35,661 nt of DNA, taken from the NCBI GenBank assembly GCA_000277445.1, contig AJWJ01000232.1:1-35661 (forward strand), written 5' to 3'. The translations under genes and the position numbers were made by a program. This DNA comes from Polysphondylium violaceum (Eukaryota; Evosea; Eumycetozoa; Dictyosteliales; Dictyosteliaceae). The notes under the pieces are model-generated. The model was not told the DNA's origin, searched no databases, and saw only the letters and a list, made by a program, of their open reading frames with translations. How positions within the stretch are numbered: position 1 is the first letter of the stretch; every line of letters starts with the position of its first letter. Positions 10,171-19,608 of this stretch are shown here, piece after piece.

Positions 10171-11750
10171 ATGAGTAAATTATCTTATCAACAATTATTT
10201 TTGTATTTTTATTTAATATTAATTCACATTAATTTTTCTTAGGTGAACCAGATTTAACAGTGATTGAAAAATTTTGTCCTCTGGCCGCCGAAAAGTTGTA
10301 TTGGGTGTTGAGTACAAATTAGACAGTGATGATTATATGGAGCTTCTTCACGGTACCATCGATTATATTCCACTAGTTGGTGGTCTTGTTAACTCTGTTT
10401 TTTCAATTTTTTGGAAAAAGTTTGTACCTTTTACAAATTTATATTTTTAACAAATGAATACCCCCATTAACATTGAATAATAATATTATAGGGCATTCCC
10501 AGCTAAAGAGGAATATCTCCGTAAAGCAGATTTTGAAAAAAAAATGAAAAAACTCATTACTGATATGGAAAACAAAATGGACAAGAAAATCGATGATGAA
10601 ATTGTAAAGTTTTGTGAAGCAAAGTTTGCATCTTTATGTTCTGTCGGTGCTGAGTTTGCAGAAACTCAATCAATCTATGATGAAGAAAAGAAAGAAAGTA
10701 AGCCAACATCGGAATCTGTTAAAAGGTATATGGCTGCATATCATGCGTATGTATTTTGGTAATTTATCTATATCTTTTTTTAATAACTAATAATTTACTT
10801 ATCTATCTAAATATAGTGCATTTAAAAGTTTATTATTGGAATGTTTGATTTTCTTTAGTAGAGAAGACAAAATTGACTTACTTTGCAAATTATATCTGCA
10901 AACAGTGGTTATGTATATTGCATTCCTGCGTGATACTCATTTCCATGGTATTGATTGGGGTTTACCTGAAAAAACTGTCAATGGTGTTGATCATATCAAA
11001 TCTTTTGCATATAAAACCAATAAAACTATTGAGTTGGCTTATAGTTATTACAGTAAATTCTTTAAAAAGCATAATCCCCCAAAAGAAGAGAGACATGATA
11101 GATATTCAACTCTTTTTGGTGGCAACTCAAATAAAGAAAAAAAATCAATTATGATTAAAGACCACTATTGGCTGAAATGACATATGCTGATCCTCCTCGT
11201 TACAATATCAATCAAATTTGGCTCCAGCATTTAACTTACAACCACAATGGATGAATATGGACTTTATAGATAGCGCCTTCCAGTATCAAATAGAATCTAT
11301 ATTGCTGATTTTACAGACTTGCAAGTCATGAAAGGTAATGTTAGAAAGGAGGAGAGTAGAATCTCAGTCAATTCAGTCATTGATACCAGAGGAATAACGA
11401 CAATTGCCAGCAACGTTTTATTCTTTAAATGCTTTTATTTCACTGAACCAAAGAATCTAACTTTTAGAGTAAGTATTTGTTTATTAATCATATTAATAAA
11501 TCACATTCCACATATAGTTATTAGCCAACATTGATTCAAATGCTCAAATTAAAAATGGTAATTAGAGAAATTCCAGAAGGTAAACATGCTGAAAATCCAG
11601 ATACAAGTAGAAATGTTGCAACCAAATCACATTCTGAAAACTTTGCCTACAAGTAACTCTTTGAATCATCCTCTGGCCCAATAGCAGAGTTTGTCAGTCA
11701 ACAATACAAATTTGAAGAGCCAGGTTCAATCAAAAATAAACAAAGGGACT
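10171..11750 (+). pseudogene. Broken Cry-domain-I (Endotoxin_N) gene, copy A
   Basis: This is a fossil copy of the five-exon family seen intact at 12233-13988 and 15388-17138. All five exon regions can be recognised in order, from the tiny first exon at about 10171 to a shortened last-exon region ending near 11750. It is broken, with roughly half a dozen breaks. Stretches in the third and fourth exon regions are almost identical in DNA to the whole copies, so inactivation looks recent relative to the duplication. The upstream block shared by the two whole copies is missing. Confidence 0.85.
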
Positions 11751-11989
11751 TTAAAATTTTACACAATTTCTCGAGTTGGTTTTTAGATATTAAAATATTA
11801 AAATATTATTAAATTTTATGCCTTATTGTATCGATAATCATTTTTTTTCTAAATACCGCGAGAGTTCGTTAGCCCCCAATATTTGCATTGAATTCAAGAA
11901 AGATAGATCACACTTAAAAATTTCAACACATTCCCTATTTTTTTTTTTATTGATTTTTTTTTCTTTTTTTAGCTATTTGTAATGTGGCA
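11751..11989. other. Spacer between broken copy A and copy B promoter block
   Basis: AT-rich spacer with T-runs near 11938-11970, just before the conserved upstream block of copy B. I see no gene here. Confidence 0.45.
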
Positions 11990-12232
11990 TATAGGTGTCT
12001 CTTTGCAAAAATAACAAAGTGTTAAGCACAATACCATATTGTATTAGTCAACACCCTCAGGGAGTATTTTTTATTTATTCTATTAATAGCAACAATGGGG
12101 GAATAAAATTTTCTTTCTTTTTACTATTTATTTATTTTAATTTTCAAGAGATGTATTGAACTATTTAAAGCATCTATCGAACATGTTTGTTTTCATTTTA
12201 TTCTTTTTTAATATTATCAATAAACAGATACA
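11990..12232 (+). promoter_or_regulatory. Upstream block of Cry-like copy B, shared with copy C
   Basis: About 240 bp directly before the start of copy B aligns by eye with 15140-15387 before copy C. Shared words include gtgtctctttgcaaa, ataacaaagt, acaatgggggaa, gatgtatt, gaactatttaaag and acatgtttgttttcatttta. The order and spacing are kept and the differences are small. It probably carries the promoter and 5' leader; ctatttaaag may act as the TATA-like element. The same block is not found before broken copy A. Confidence 0.65.
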
Positions 12233-13988
12233 ATGAGTAAGTAAGCTAAACAATTAATAAATGAGTTTAAACCTCTTTATTCTAACAAACATAACTGTCT
12301 CACTTATTATTAAAACTAGGTCAACCAGACTTAACAGTGATTGAAAAATTTAACCCAGGATTCGCTATAGGAAGAGCTGTGTTGGGTGAGGAGTACAAAT
12401 TAGACAACGATGATTACCTTGAGCTTATCAAAGGTACCATTGGGTGCATTCCAGTAGTTGGTGCTCTTGCTACCTCTGTTTTTTCAATTTTTTGGAAAAA
12501 GTTTGTACCTTTTACAAATTTAAATTGTTAACAAATGAATACCCTCATTAACATTGAATAATATTTTAGAGCATTCCCAGTTGAGGATCCATATCTCCGT
12601 AAAGCAGATTTTGAAAAAAGAATGAAAAAACTCATTACTGATATGGAAAACAAAATGGACAAGAAAATCGATGATGAAATTGTAAAGTTTTGCCAATCAA
12701 AGTTTGAATCCTTATGTTCTGCCGGTTTTGGTTTTTCTGAAATTGAATATATCTATGATAAGCAAAAGAGAGAAGGTAAACCAACTTCAGATTCGGTTAA
12801 AATGTATATGGCTGCAAATCATGTGTATGTGTTTTGTTTATTTTTTTAATCATACTCTTTTAGGTATTCATTCAATATTAAAATTAATATTAATATTTTA
12901 AATTTTATTCGATATAGCTCATTTAGAAATTTATTATTGGAATGTTTGATTTTCTTTAGTAGAGAAGACAAAATTGACTTACTTTGCAAATTATATCTGC
13001 AAACAGTGGTTATGTATATTGCATTCTTACGTGATACTCATTTCCATGGTCTTGATTGGGGTCTTCCTGAAGAATATGTCAATGGTGTTGATCATATCAA
13101 ATCTATGGAATATAAAACACATGAAACAATTGAATTGGCTCATAGTTATTACAGTAAATTCTTTAAAAAGCTCAATCCTCCAAGAGATTATACATATGAA
13201 AGAGAAGTTATGATTATGGAAGAAAATGGACTCACTCACATGGGATACCTACCAACAAAATTCAAATGTGATTATAGACCACTATTGGCTCAAATGACAT
13301 ATGCTGATCTCACTCGTTACAATCTCAATCAAATTTGGCTCCAACCAACAACCAAAGAAGGAAAAGTAAGGGAAAAAAAATCAGGAAATGGAATTTTTGG
13401 TGGTATGGATCCCCAATTTTTCATGGATTCCGAGAGCTATCATTATCGTCTTCCAGTATCAAATAGAATCTATATTGCTGATTTCTCAAAAATGCCTTCT
13501 ATGAGAGGTTCCTATAAACAAACAGAAGATGGTAAAAATTCAGTCAATTCAGTCACTGGTACTGTAGGAATGACTTCAAATACAAGCAATGGTATATTCT
13601 ACAAATGCTTTTATTTCACTGAACCAAAGAATCTAATTTTTAGAGTAAATATTTGTTTATTAAGGTTAGATTATCATAATAATTATTAATCACATTCCAC
13701 AAATAGGTATTAGCCAACATTGATTCAAATGCTCAAATTAAAATGATAATTAGAGAAATTCCAGAAGGTGAAGATGCTGAGAATCCAGATAGAAGTAGCC
13801 AAGTTGCAACCAAATCACATTCTGAAAATATTGCCTACAAAAAACTCTTTGAATCATCCTCTGGCACAATGGCAGAGTTTGTCAGTAAACAATACAAATT
13901 TGAAAAACCAGGTTCAATTTATTTTCAAGCTGAAGTTGTTGGAGGCAATACTCGTAATTTATACACTTTGGAAATCATTGACAACTAA
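12233..13988 (+). CDS. Delta-endotoxin N-terminal (Cry domain I)-like protein, copy B
   Basis: Exons 12233-12236, 12320-12500, 12570-12824, 12918-13644 and 13707-13988 give 1,449 nt or 482 residues. All introns are GT-AG in matching phase, and the first exon is only ATG plus one base. The N-terminal ~270 residues follow Cry domain I: a hydrophobic helix (CIPVVGALATSVFSIFWK, ~43-61), an amphipathic charged helix pair (KLITDMENKMDKKIDDEI), and the family hallmark helix ending FLRDTHFHGLDWGL (~182), equivalent to 'LHLLLLRDA...FG..WG' in Bacillus Cry proteins. The C-terminal ~200 residues look beta-rich and end YTLEIIDN; they do not show standard Cry domains II and III, and the protein is shorter than three-domain Cry proteins. 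There is no signal peptide. Endotoxin_N proteins in dictyostelids have been discussed as bacterial transfers, from memory. The gene looks intact. A role in pore formation is inferred from the family only; cellular function is unknown. Confidence 0.82.
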
Positions 13989-14254
13989 ATATTTTCACGT
14001 TCCTACAAAAAAAAATAAAGAGGTGTAGTCGGTATGATGTTGTGAAAAAATACAATTAGTCCAGATATGATTAACTAAATTAGATTTAAGAAATATGATT
14101 ATTTTTTTTTCCAATTGCTTCTTTCTTTAATTTGAATTCATGTTTGAGTGAATGTGTAATAAAAAACAACAGAAATCTTTCTTTTTACCTTTGCTTAGGT
14201 CGGGTATCCATTGTTTGAATAAATAATGATTGCAGTAATAACAAAGATAGTTAA
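13989..14254. other. 3' flank of copy B
   Basis: An AT-rich flank with aataaa words just after the stop (near 14013). The section around 14198-14260 (words gtcgggtatccattg, aatgattgcagtaata, gtgctctg) is also found after copy C at about 17238-17315. The duplicated unit therefore included 3' DNA. Confidence 0.6.
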
Positions 14255-14900
14255 GGTGCTCTGTGTTGAAACTTGTTAATAATATTGTAGTGATCTGCAA
14301 TTGTTTTTAACTGTGACTTATCAAGAGCAGAGCTCCATCTAAAATAGTTTTACAATCTAGAGTCAATGATTTTAACATTTTCAATTCATTGCTGCAGCTT
14401 CGCATTTATATTTTCTTATGGTCTCTAGATCAAGAACAACTAATACAGGCCCTGATTGAGGCAACCGGTTTGGAGTTTCAAAACTTGATAATTCTTCTTC
14501 GATACCTTTGGAGTCTGTGGGTGGAGAGGTTGAATCTTGAACGACAGTAATATTGATGTTGTTTAGAGTTTACTATGTGTGCACCATTTTGATCAGGGTA
14601 CCATATTTCAAACCTTCACAATAGTTTGTACCCGAAAAATTTCCAAATGAAACTCCTTTATCGCTTGTTCAAATTTAAAATATTTTCTGTGACTGTGTTT
14701 CATTGATGATTTTAAACGGGTTGTTGGGAAGTTCATAAGAATGATTGTAATTTCTTCTAAGAATTTATTGAATGCTGTGTATGTCGGGTGATATATGAGG
14801 TTGCTGTAGTTGTTATTGTTGTTGTCATAGAAACTTTATCTTATCATTAATTGGTCGCCCACTTGTTATGAATGCTTGCCCATTTAATTCAAAAAGATAT
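14255..14900 (-). pseudogene. Decayed gene of unknown family between Cry-like copies
   Basis: Read on the minus strand, this region gives long protein-like stretches separated by several breaks. Examples are YLFELNGQAFITSGRPINDK, GVSFGNFSGTNYCEGLKYG, GIEEELSSFETPNRLPQSG, PVLVVLDLETIRKYKCEAA and FRWSSALDKSQLKTIADHY. Composition and codon use are those of real dictyostelid coding DNA rather than intergenic DNA. I do not recognise the family. No matching relic was seen beside copy C, so it either predates the duplication and was lost there, or arrived separately. Confidence 0.6.
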
Positions 14901-15139
14901 CTTTGTCAATCACTGAATATTTTTAAAAAATGTCTTTATTTTTTAGTCTATTTTAATGGGGGATAACACAATGAACAAGTAAATATTCTATTGGTAGATA
15001 TGATGAATTAATGGAGATGATTATTAATTAATATAAATAATTTTAATTAATTAAGTGAAAGATATTTTCGGGGTCAAAATTTTTTTTTTTTCATTTTTTT
15101 TCATATTTTTTTTTTTGCAAAAGCTTTTGAGTCGGCCTA
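14901..15139. other. AT-rich spacer before copy C upstream block
   Basis: Low-complexity spacer with long T-runs at about 15079-15116, positioned like the T-runs before copy B. No gene seen. Confidence 0.45.
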
Positions 15140-15387
15140 TCAGTGTGTCTCTTTGCAAATATAACAAAGTTTTGAGCACAATATCCATATTGTATTGGAC
15201 AATACACCACTTAGTGAACATTTATCTTTCTTCTAATGATGACAACAATGGGGGAAATAAAAGTTTCTTTTCTTTTATTTATTTATTTTAATTTTTTAAC
15301 GTGATGTATTTGAACTATTTAAAGGATCAAAATTGAACATGTTTGTTTTCATTTTATTCTTTAAAATATCAACAATAAACAAATACG
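15140..15387 (+). promoter_or_regulatory. Upstream block of Cry-like copy C, shared with copy B
   Basis: This is the partner of 11990-12232. It keeps gtgtctctttgcaaa, acaatgggggaa, gaactatttaaag and acatgtttgttttcatttta in the same order. Conservation of non-coding DNA between paralogues that have diverged elsewhere suggests either recent duplication or retained promoter function. Confidence 0.65.
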
Positions 15388-17138
15388 ATGGGTAAATAAC
15401 CTAAATGATTAATGAATTTAAACCCATTTATTCTAACAACGTAACTGTCTCACTTATTATTAAAACTAGGTGAACCAGATTTAACAGTGATTGAAAAGTT
15501 TTGTCCTTTGGCCGCCGTTGGAAAAACTGTGTTGGGTGATGAGTATAAATTAGACAGTGATGATTACATGGAGCTTATCAAAGGTACCATCGATTGTATT
15601 CCAGTAGTTGGTGGTCTTGTTAACTCTGTTTTTTCAATTTTTTGGAAAAAGTTTGTACCTTTTACAAATTTAAATTTTTAAAAATGAATACCCTCATTAA
15701 CATTGAATAATAATATTATAGGGCATTCCCAACTGAAGATCCATATCTCCGTAAAGCAGATTTTGAAAAAAGAATGAAAAAACTCATTACTGATATGGAA
15801 AATAAAATGGACAAGAAAATCGATGATGAAATTGTAAAGTTTTGTCAATCAAAGTTTGAATCCTTATGTTCTGCCGGTTTTGGTTTTGCTGAAATTGAAT
15901 ACATCTATGACGCAGAAAAGCAAGAAGGTAAACCAACTTCAGATTCTGTTAAAATGTATATGGCTGCAAATCATGTGTATGTATTTTTGTTATTTATTAA
16001 TCATACTCTTTTATGTATTCATTATTATATTTAATATTAATATTTTAAATTTTATTCAATATAGTTCATTTAGAAATTTATTATTGGAATGTTTGATTTT
16101 CTTTAGTAGAGAAGACAAAATTGACTTACTTTGCAAATTATATCTGCAAACAGTGGTTATGTATATTGCATTCTTACGTGATACTCATTTCCATGGTCTT
16201 GATTGGGGTTTACCTGAAAAATATGTCAATGGATTTGATCATATCAAATCTATGGAATATAAAATCCATGAAACAATTGAATTGGCTCATAGTTATTACA
16301 GTAAATTCTTTAAAAAGCTCAATCCTCCAAGAGATTATACATATGAAACCCAAGTGATGATTATGGAAGAAAATGGACTCACTTACATGGGATACCCACC
16401 AACACAATTCAAATGTGATTATAGACCACTATTGGCTCAAATGACATATGCTGATCTCACTCGTTACAATGTAAATCAAATTTGGCTCCAACCAACTACC
16501 AAAGAAGGAAAAGTATGGGAAGCAAAATCTGGAAGTGGAGCTTTTAGTCCTGATCTTTTGGGTGAATCAGCAATGTATTTTGAGAGCTATCAATACCGTC
16601 TTCCAGTATCAAATAGAATCTATATTGCTGATTTCTCAAGAATGCAAGTTATGAGAGGTATGTTTGGACAAACAGAAGATGGTAAAAATTCAGTCAATTC
16701 AGTCACTGGTACTGTAGGAATGACTTCAGGTCAAAGCAACGGTTTATTCTTTAAATGCTTTTATTTCACTGAACCAAAGAATCTAACTTTTAGAGTAAAT
16801 ATTTGTTTATTAAGGTTAATTTATCATAATAATTATTAATCACATTCCACAAATAGGTATTAGCCAACATTGATTCAAATGCTGAAATTAAAATGATAAT
16901 TAGAGAAATTCCAGAAGGTAAAGATGCTGAACATCCAGATGAAAGTAGAGATGTTGCAACCAAATCACATTCTGAAAATGTTCCCTACAAAAAACTCTTT
17001 GAATCATCTTCTGGCACAATAGCTGAGTTTGTCAGTCAACAATACAAATTTGAAAAACCAGGTTCAGTTTATTTTGAAGCTGAAGTTGTTGGAGGTAATA
17101 CTCGTGATTTATACACCTTGGAAATTATTGACAACTAA
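15388..17138 (+). CDS. Delta-endotoxin N-terminal (Cry domain I)-like protein, copy C
   Basis: Exons 15388-15391, 15470-15650, 15722-15976, 16065-16794 and 16857-17138 give 1,452 nt or 483 residues. Intron positions and phases are the same as copy B. The protein begins MGEPDLTVIEK. Helices of domain I are present in order: the hydrophobic CIPVVGGLVNSVFSIFWK, the charged KMDKKIDDEIVKFC, and the hallmark FLRDTHFHGLDWGL (~residue 182). The beta-rich tail ends LYTLEIIDN. It differs from copy B mostly in the loop at about residues 285-310 (GSGAFSPDLLGES versus GNGIFGGMDPQ) and by scattered changes. There is no signal peptide or GPI signal. The gene appears whole and has the conserved upstream block. 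Function is unknown; defence against predators or bacteria and intracellular membrane roles are both only guesses. Confidence 0.82.
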
Positions 17139-17340
17139 AAAAAATAAAGAGGGTAATCTGTATGACGTTACAATTTGGGTAAAAATTTAAATCTTTCTTT
17201 GATGATAATTCAGACATCTTTTCACTTTTTTATTTAGATCGGGTGTCCATGAATTGATCAGTAATGATTGCAGTAATAAGCTAAAGGTAGTTTATACATC
17301 ATATAGTGCTCTGAGGGTCTCTTATCAATTGCTGCGAAAT
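17139..17340. other. 3' flank of copy C, homologous to that of copy B
   Basis: Contains the shared downstream words gatcgggtgtccatg, aatgattgcagtaata and gtgctctg. It marks the right end of the duplicated unit. Confidence 0.55.
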
Positions 17341-17439
17341 AACAATACAAATTTGAAAACCAGGTTCAGTTTAATTTGAAGCCAAAGTTCTTGGTGACAA
17401 TACTCAAATTTATACACCCTGGAAATCATTGATAACTAG
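17341..17439 (+). pseudogene. Relic of the last exon of a Cry-like gene
   Basis: About 100 bp closely resembling the end of the last exon of copies B and C, from the aacaatacaaatttg region to the terminal gataactag. It is a fossil fragment and not a gene; it is more diverged than copy A. It shows that the tandem array once held at least a fourth unit or partial unit. Confidence 0.7.
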
Positions 17440-18463
17440 ATCCTAATAGTGTATTATTTATCATTTTCAATAAATATAATCAATTTTTGATTTCATTCAT
17501 ATAGTTTCTTGTATGAGGGTTGCGTGTGAAAAAGTGTTTGTGTTTTTTTAAAAATAATTTGACAGTTGTGGATGGATAAACAGTTTAATATTGTGGGGGT
17601 GTGTCACAAATAGAATCATCGACACCTTGAAAGTGGAGATTTAATAAATATATGCTTTTTTCAAAAAAAAAAAATCATAATAAATATCTAAAAACTTGGG
17701 TCCAAATCCAAAACCTAACAACAAAAAAAAATTAAAAAAATTAAAAAAAAATTAAAAAAAATTGTTTCCCAAAAAAAAGTCACCACACAATTATTATTTT
17801 GTGATGTGTTGATTTTTGTATGAATATTTCACCCCGCTACACCCACACATATATATACATGTATTTGAATGAAACATATGATTTTTCTTTTTATTTAATC
17901 CTCTTATATTACATATTTTTTATTTAATTATTATTCTGTCTGTCTTTTTTGTGCTTTTACCTTCACTGTTATTTTTTTTTTTTTACTTTTAAAATATCAA
18001 CCAGCATTTTCTATCTACTATAAAATAACCTTTGCGCACACGCACACACACTCATTCACACACATTTCTCTTTATGTATAAATCCAAGAATTGAGATTTT
18101 AAAACAAAACAACACAGCCGATACATTTATTTACAACAGACACTCTTTAGCTGGTGTGTGTATTTTTAATTAATTTTTTCTTTATTAATTGTAATCTCTA
18201 TTTCTTCTTACTATTGTATATATCACCAACCAACTTATCTCTCTTCCTCTCTCCCTCCGCTGTCTTGCGTTTGCATATAATATTTGTATCATATTTTGTA
18301 TATATCTCTCCCTGTCCCACTCCACCCTTTTTTATTTTATTTTTTTCACCTCTCTACTTTACATTTAACACAAGCGGCAATTTAAAGTTATCAACATCAC
18401 ATCACCATCATAAAACAACAGAATTGGATATTTAGTTAGTATATATAAAAAGACAGACAAAAA
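17440..18463. other. Intergenic upstream of the RING gene
   Basis: No gene supported. Notable contents: an A-rich tract with repeated aattaaaaaa units (about 17718-17765), T-runs near 17970-17985, a short CA-rich tract (about 18035-18066), and a pyrimidine-rich stretch (about 18225-18360) leading to the RING gene start. A 93-codon open frame at 18154 is made of this pyrimidine-rich DNA and is probably part of the leader. Confidence 0.5.
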
Positions 18464-19280
18464 ATGGATCCATTAGACCCAGAATACAGCTACAAATTCC
18501 TCACATCGGGACCCCCTATAAAGGTGGAAAAGGTGTTGAATTATGATATCAAAGAGTCATTCAAATCACCCTATGTATGGGGACCCATTGTTGCTGGAGT
18601 GCTAGCAGGTGCTTATTATTGGTTAAATTCAAACGAGGAAGATCAACAGGATGACGACGATGATAATGGGAATCAAGAAGCAGAGGGTTCAAATTTACTG
18701 TTTGACGCACACCACCATGATAATCGTTTAATGACAACAACTACAACCACAACTACAACAACCACATTTCATGACCAACAACCAAATAATCGCACAACAT
18801 TGATTCATCCACCACAATTTGTTTCCTCGGTCCCTCCTCCTTGTAAACTAAAAGACAGGAATGGTACTCCTCTTCCTCTTGAAGAGCAAAATCAAATACT
18901 ACAACGTGAAAATGAACAACTCAGAACTCAAAATAATAATCTAGTTAATTGGGTATGTTATTAGTTATGATATAATTCATAACCATAATGATTACAATCG
19001 TATTAATATTATTTTATACTAGTTTAATGATCAAATGGGTAATATAAATGATAGATTACAATCTTTGGAAAAGAGTGACAAGAGAATTAAATTTTTAGAA
19101 TTTGAATTGGAGAGAGAAAGATTATGTAATATATGCGAAGAAAATGAAAAGCAAGTGAGTTGGGGATCCTGTGGTCATAGACTGTGTTCGAGATGTGCTG
19201 TAGTTATTTTACAAACAAACAAACCAAAGTGTTCAATGTGTCGAACTCATGTGTCCAATTATAATCAATCTTGGTCTTGA
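18464..19280 (+). CDS. Membrane-anchored C3HC4 RING finger protein (probable E3 ubiquitin ligase)
   Basis: Two exons, 18464-18952 and 19023-19280, give 248 residues; the intron is GTATGT...ACTAG in phase 0. A hydrophobic segment at about residues 38-56 (WGPIVAGVLAGAYYWL) is a likely single membrane anchor. An acidic stretch (DQQDDDDDNGNQEAEG) and a poly-threonine run follow, then a predicted coiled coil (EEQNQILQRENEQLRTQNNN to about residue 200). The C-terminus carries a RING of the form CxxC-x11-CxH-xx-CxxC-x11-CxxC, containing CNICEENEK, SCGHRLCSRC and KCSMC. C-terminal RINGs with GxCGH spacing recruit E2 enzymes and usually act as E3 ligases. The target membrane is unknown, and topology would place the RING in the cytosol if the short N-terminus faces the lumen or intermembrane space. 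It is convergent with the ABCC gene to its right. Confidence 0.85.
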
Positions 19281-19608
19281 ACACTCTACACACGCACACC
19301 ATTTATTTTAAGATCAAAACACACATCATCTGTGTTTTGTGGCAAATGTACAAAGTAATACTTTTTGTATGATGTTGATGAAGGCGTTCATACAAATACA
19401 AACACAATCATAATAACTAAAAATAACCAATAATCAACAATAATAACTAATAATAATAATTTTCACCTCCCCTCTCCCCTCTCTAAAAGAAAAGAAAACT
19501 CTATTTTATAAGATAGTTTGTTATTAAATGTTTGAATATATTTAATAATGATGGTATCTTAGAAAATAAAATGATCGATTTTTACCAACCAATACTTGAC
19601 ATGTATTT
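19281..19608. other. Convergent 3' region between RING and second ABCC gene
   Basis: This is shared 3' flank with no coding potential. It is rich in aataat/caataa words (about 19410-19460) and contains aaaataaaa-type polyadenylation-like words near 19563. Both genes terminate into it. Confidence 0.5.

Noticed and set aside
10236-17439. The repeated gene array as a transposon or virus-derived element
   Set aside because: There are no terminal repeats, transposase, integrase or polymerase genes; the units are simply tandem host-style genes with matching introns.
18154-18435. A 93-codon open frame upstream of the RING gene
   Set aside because: Pyrimidine-rich composition without domain or codon signal; it is best read as promoter or leader.
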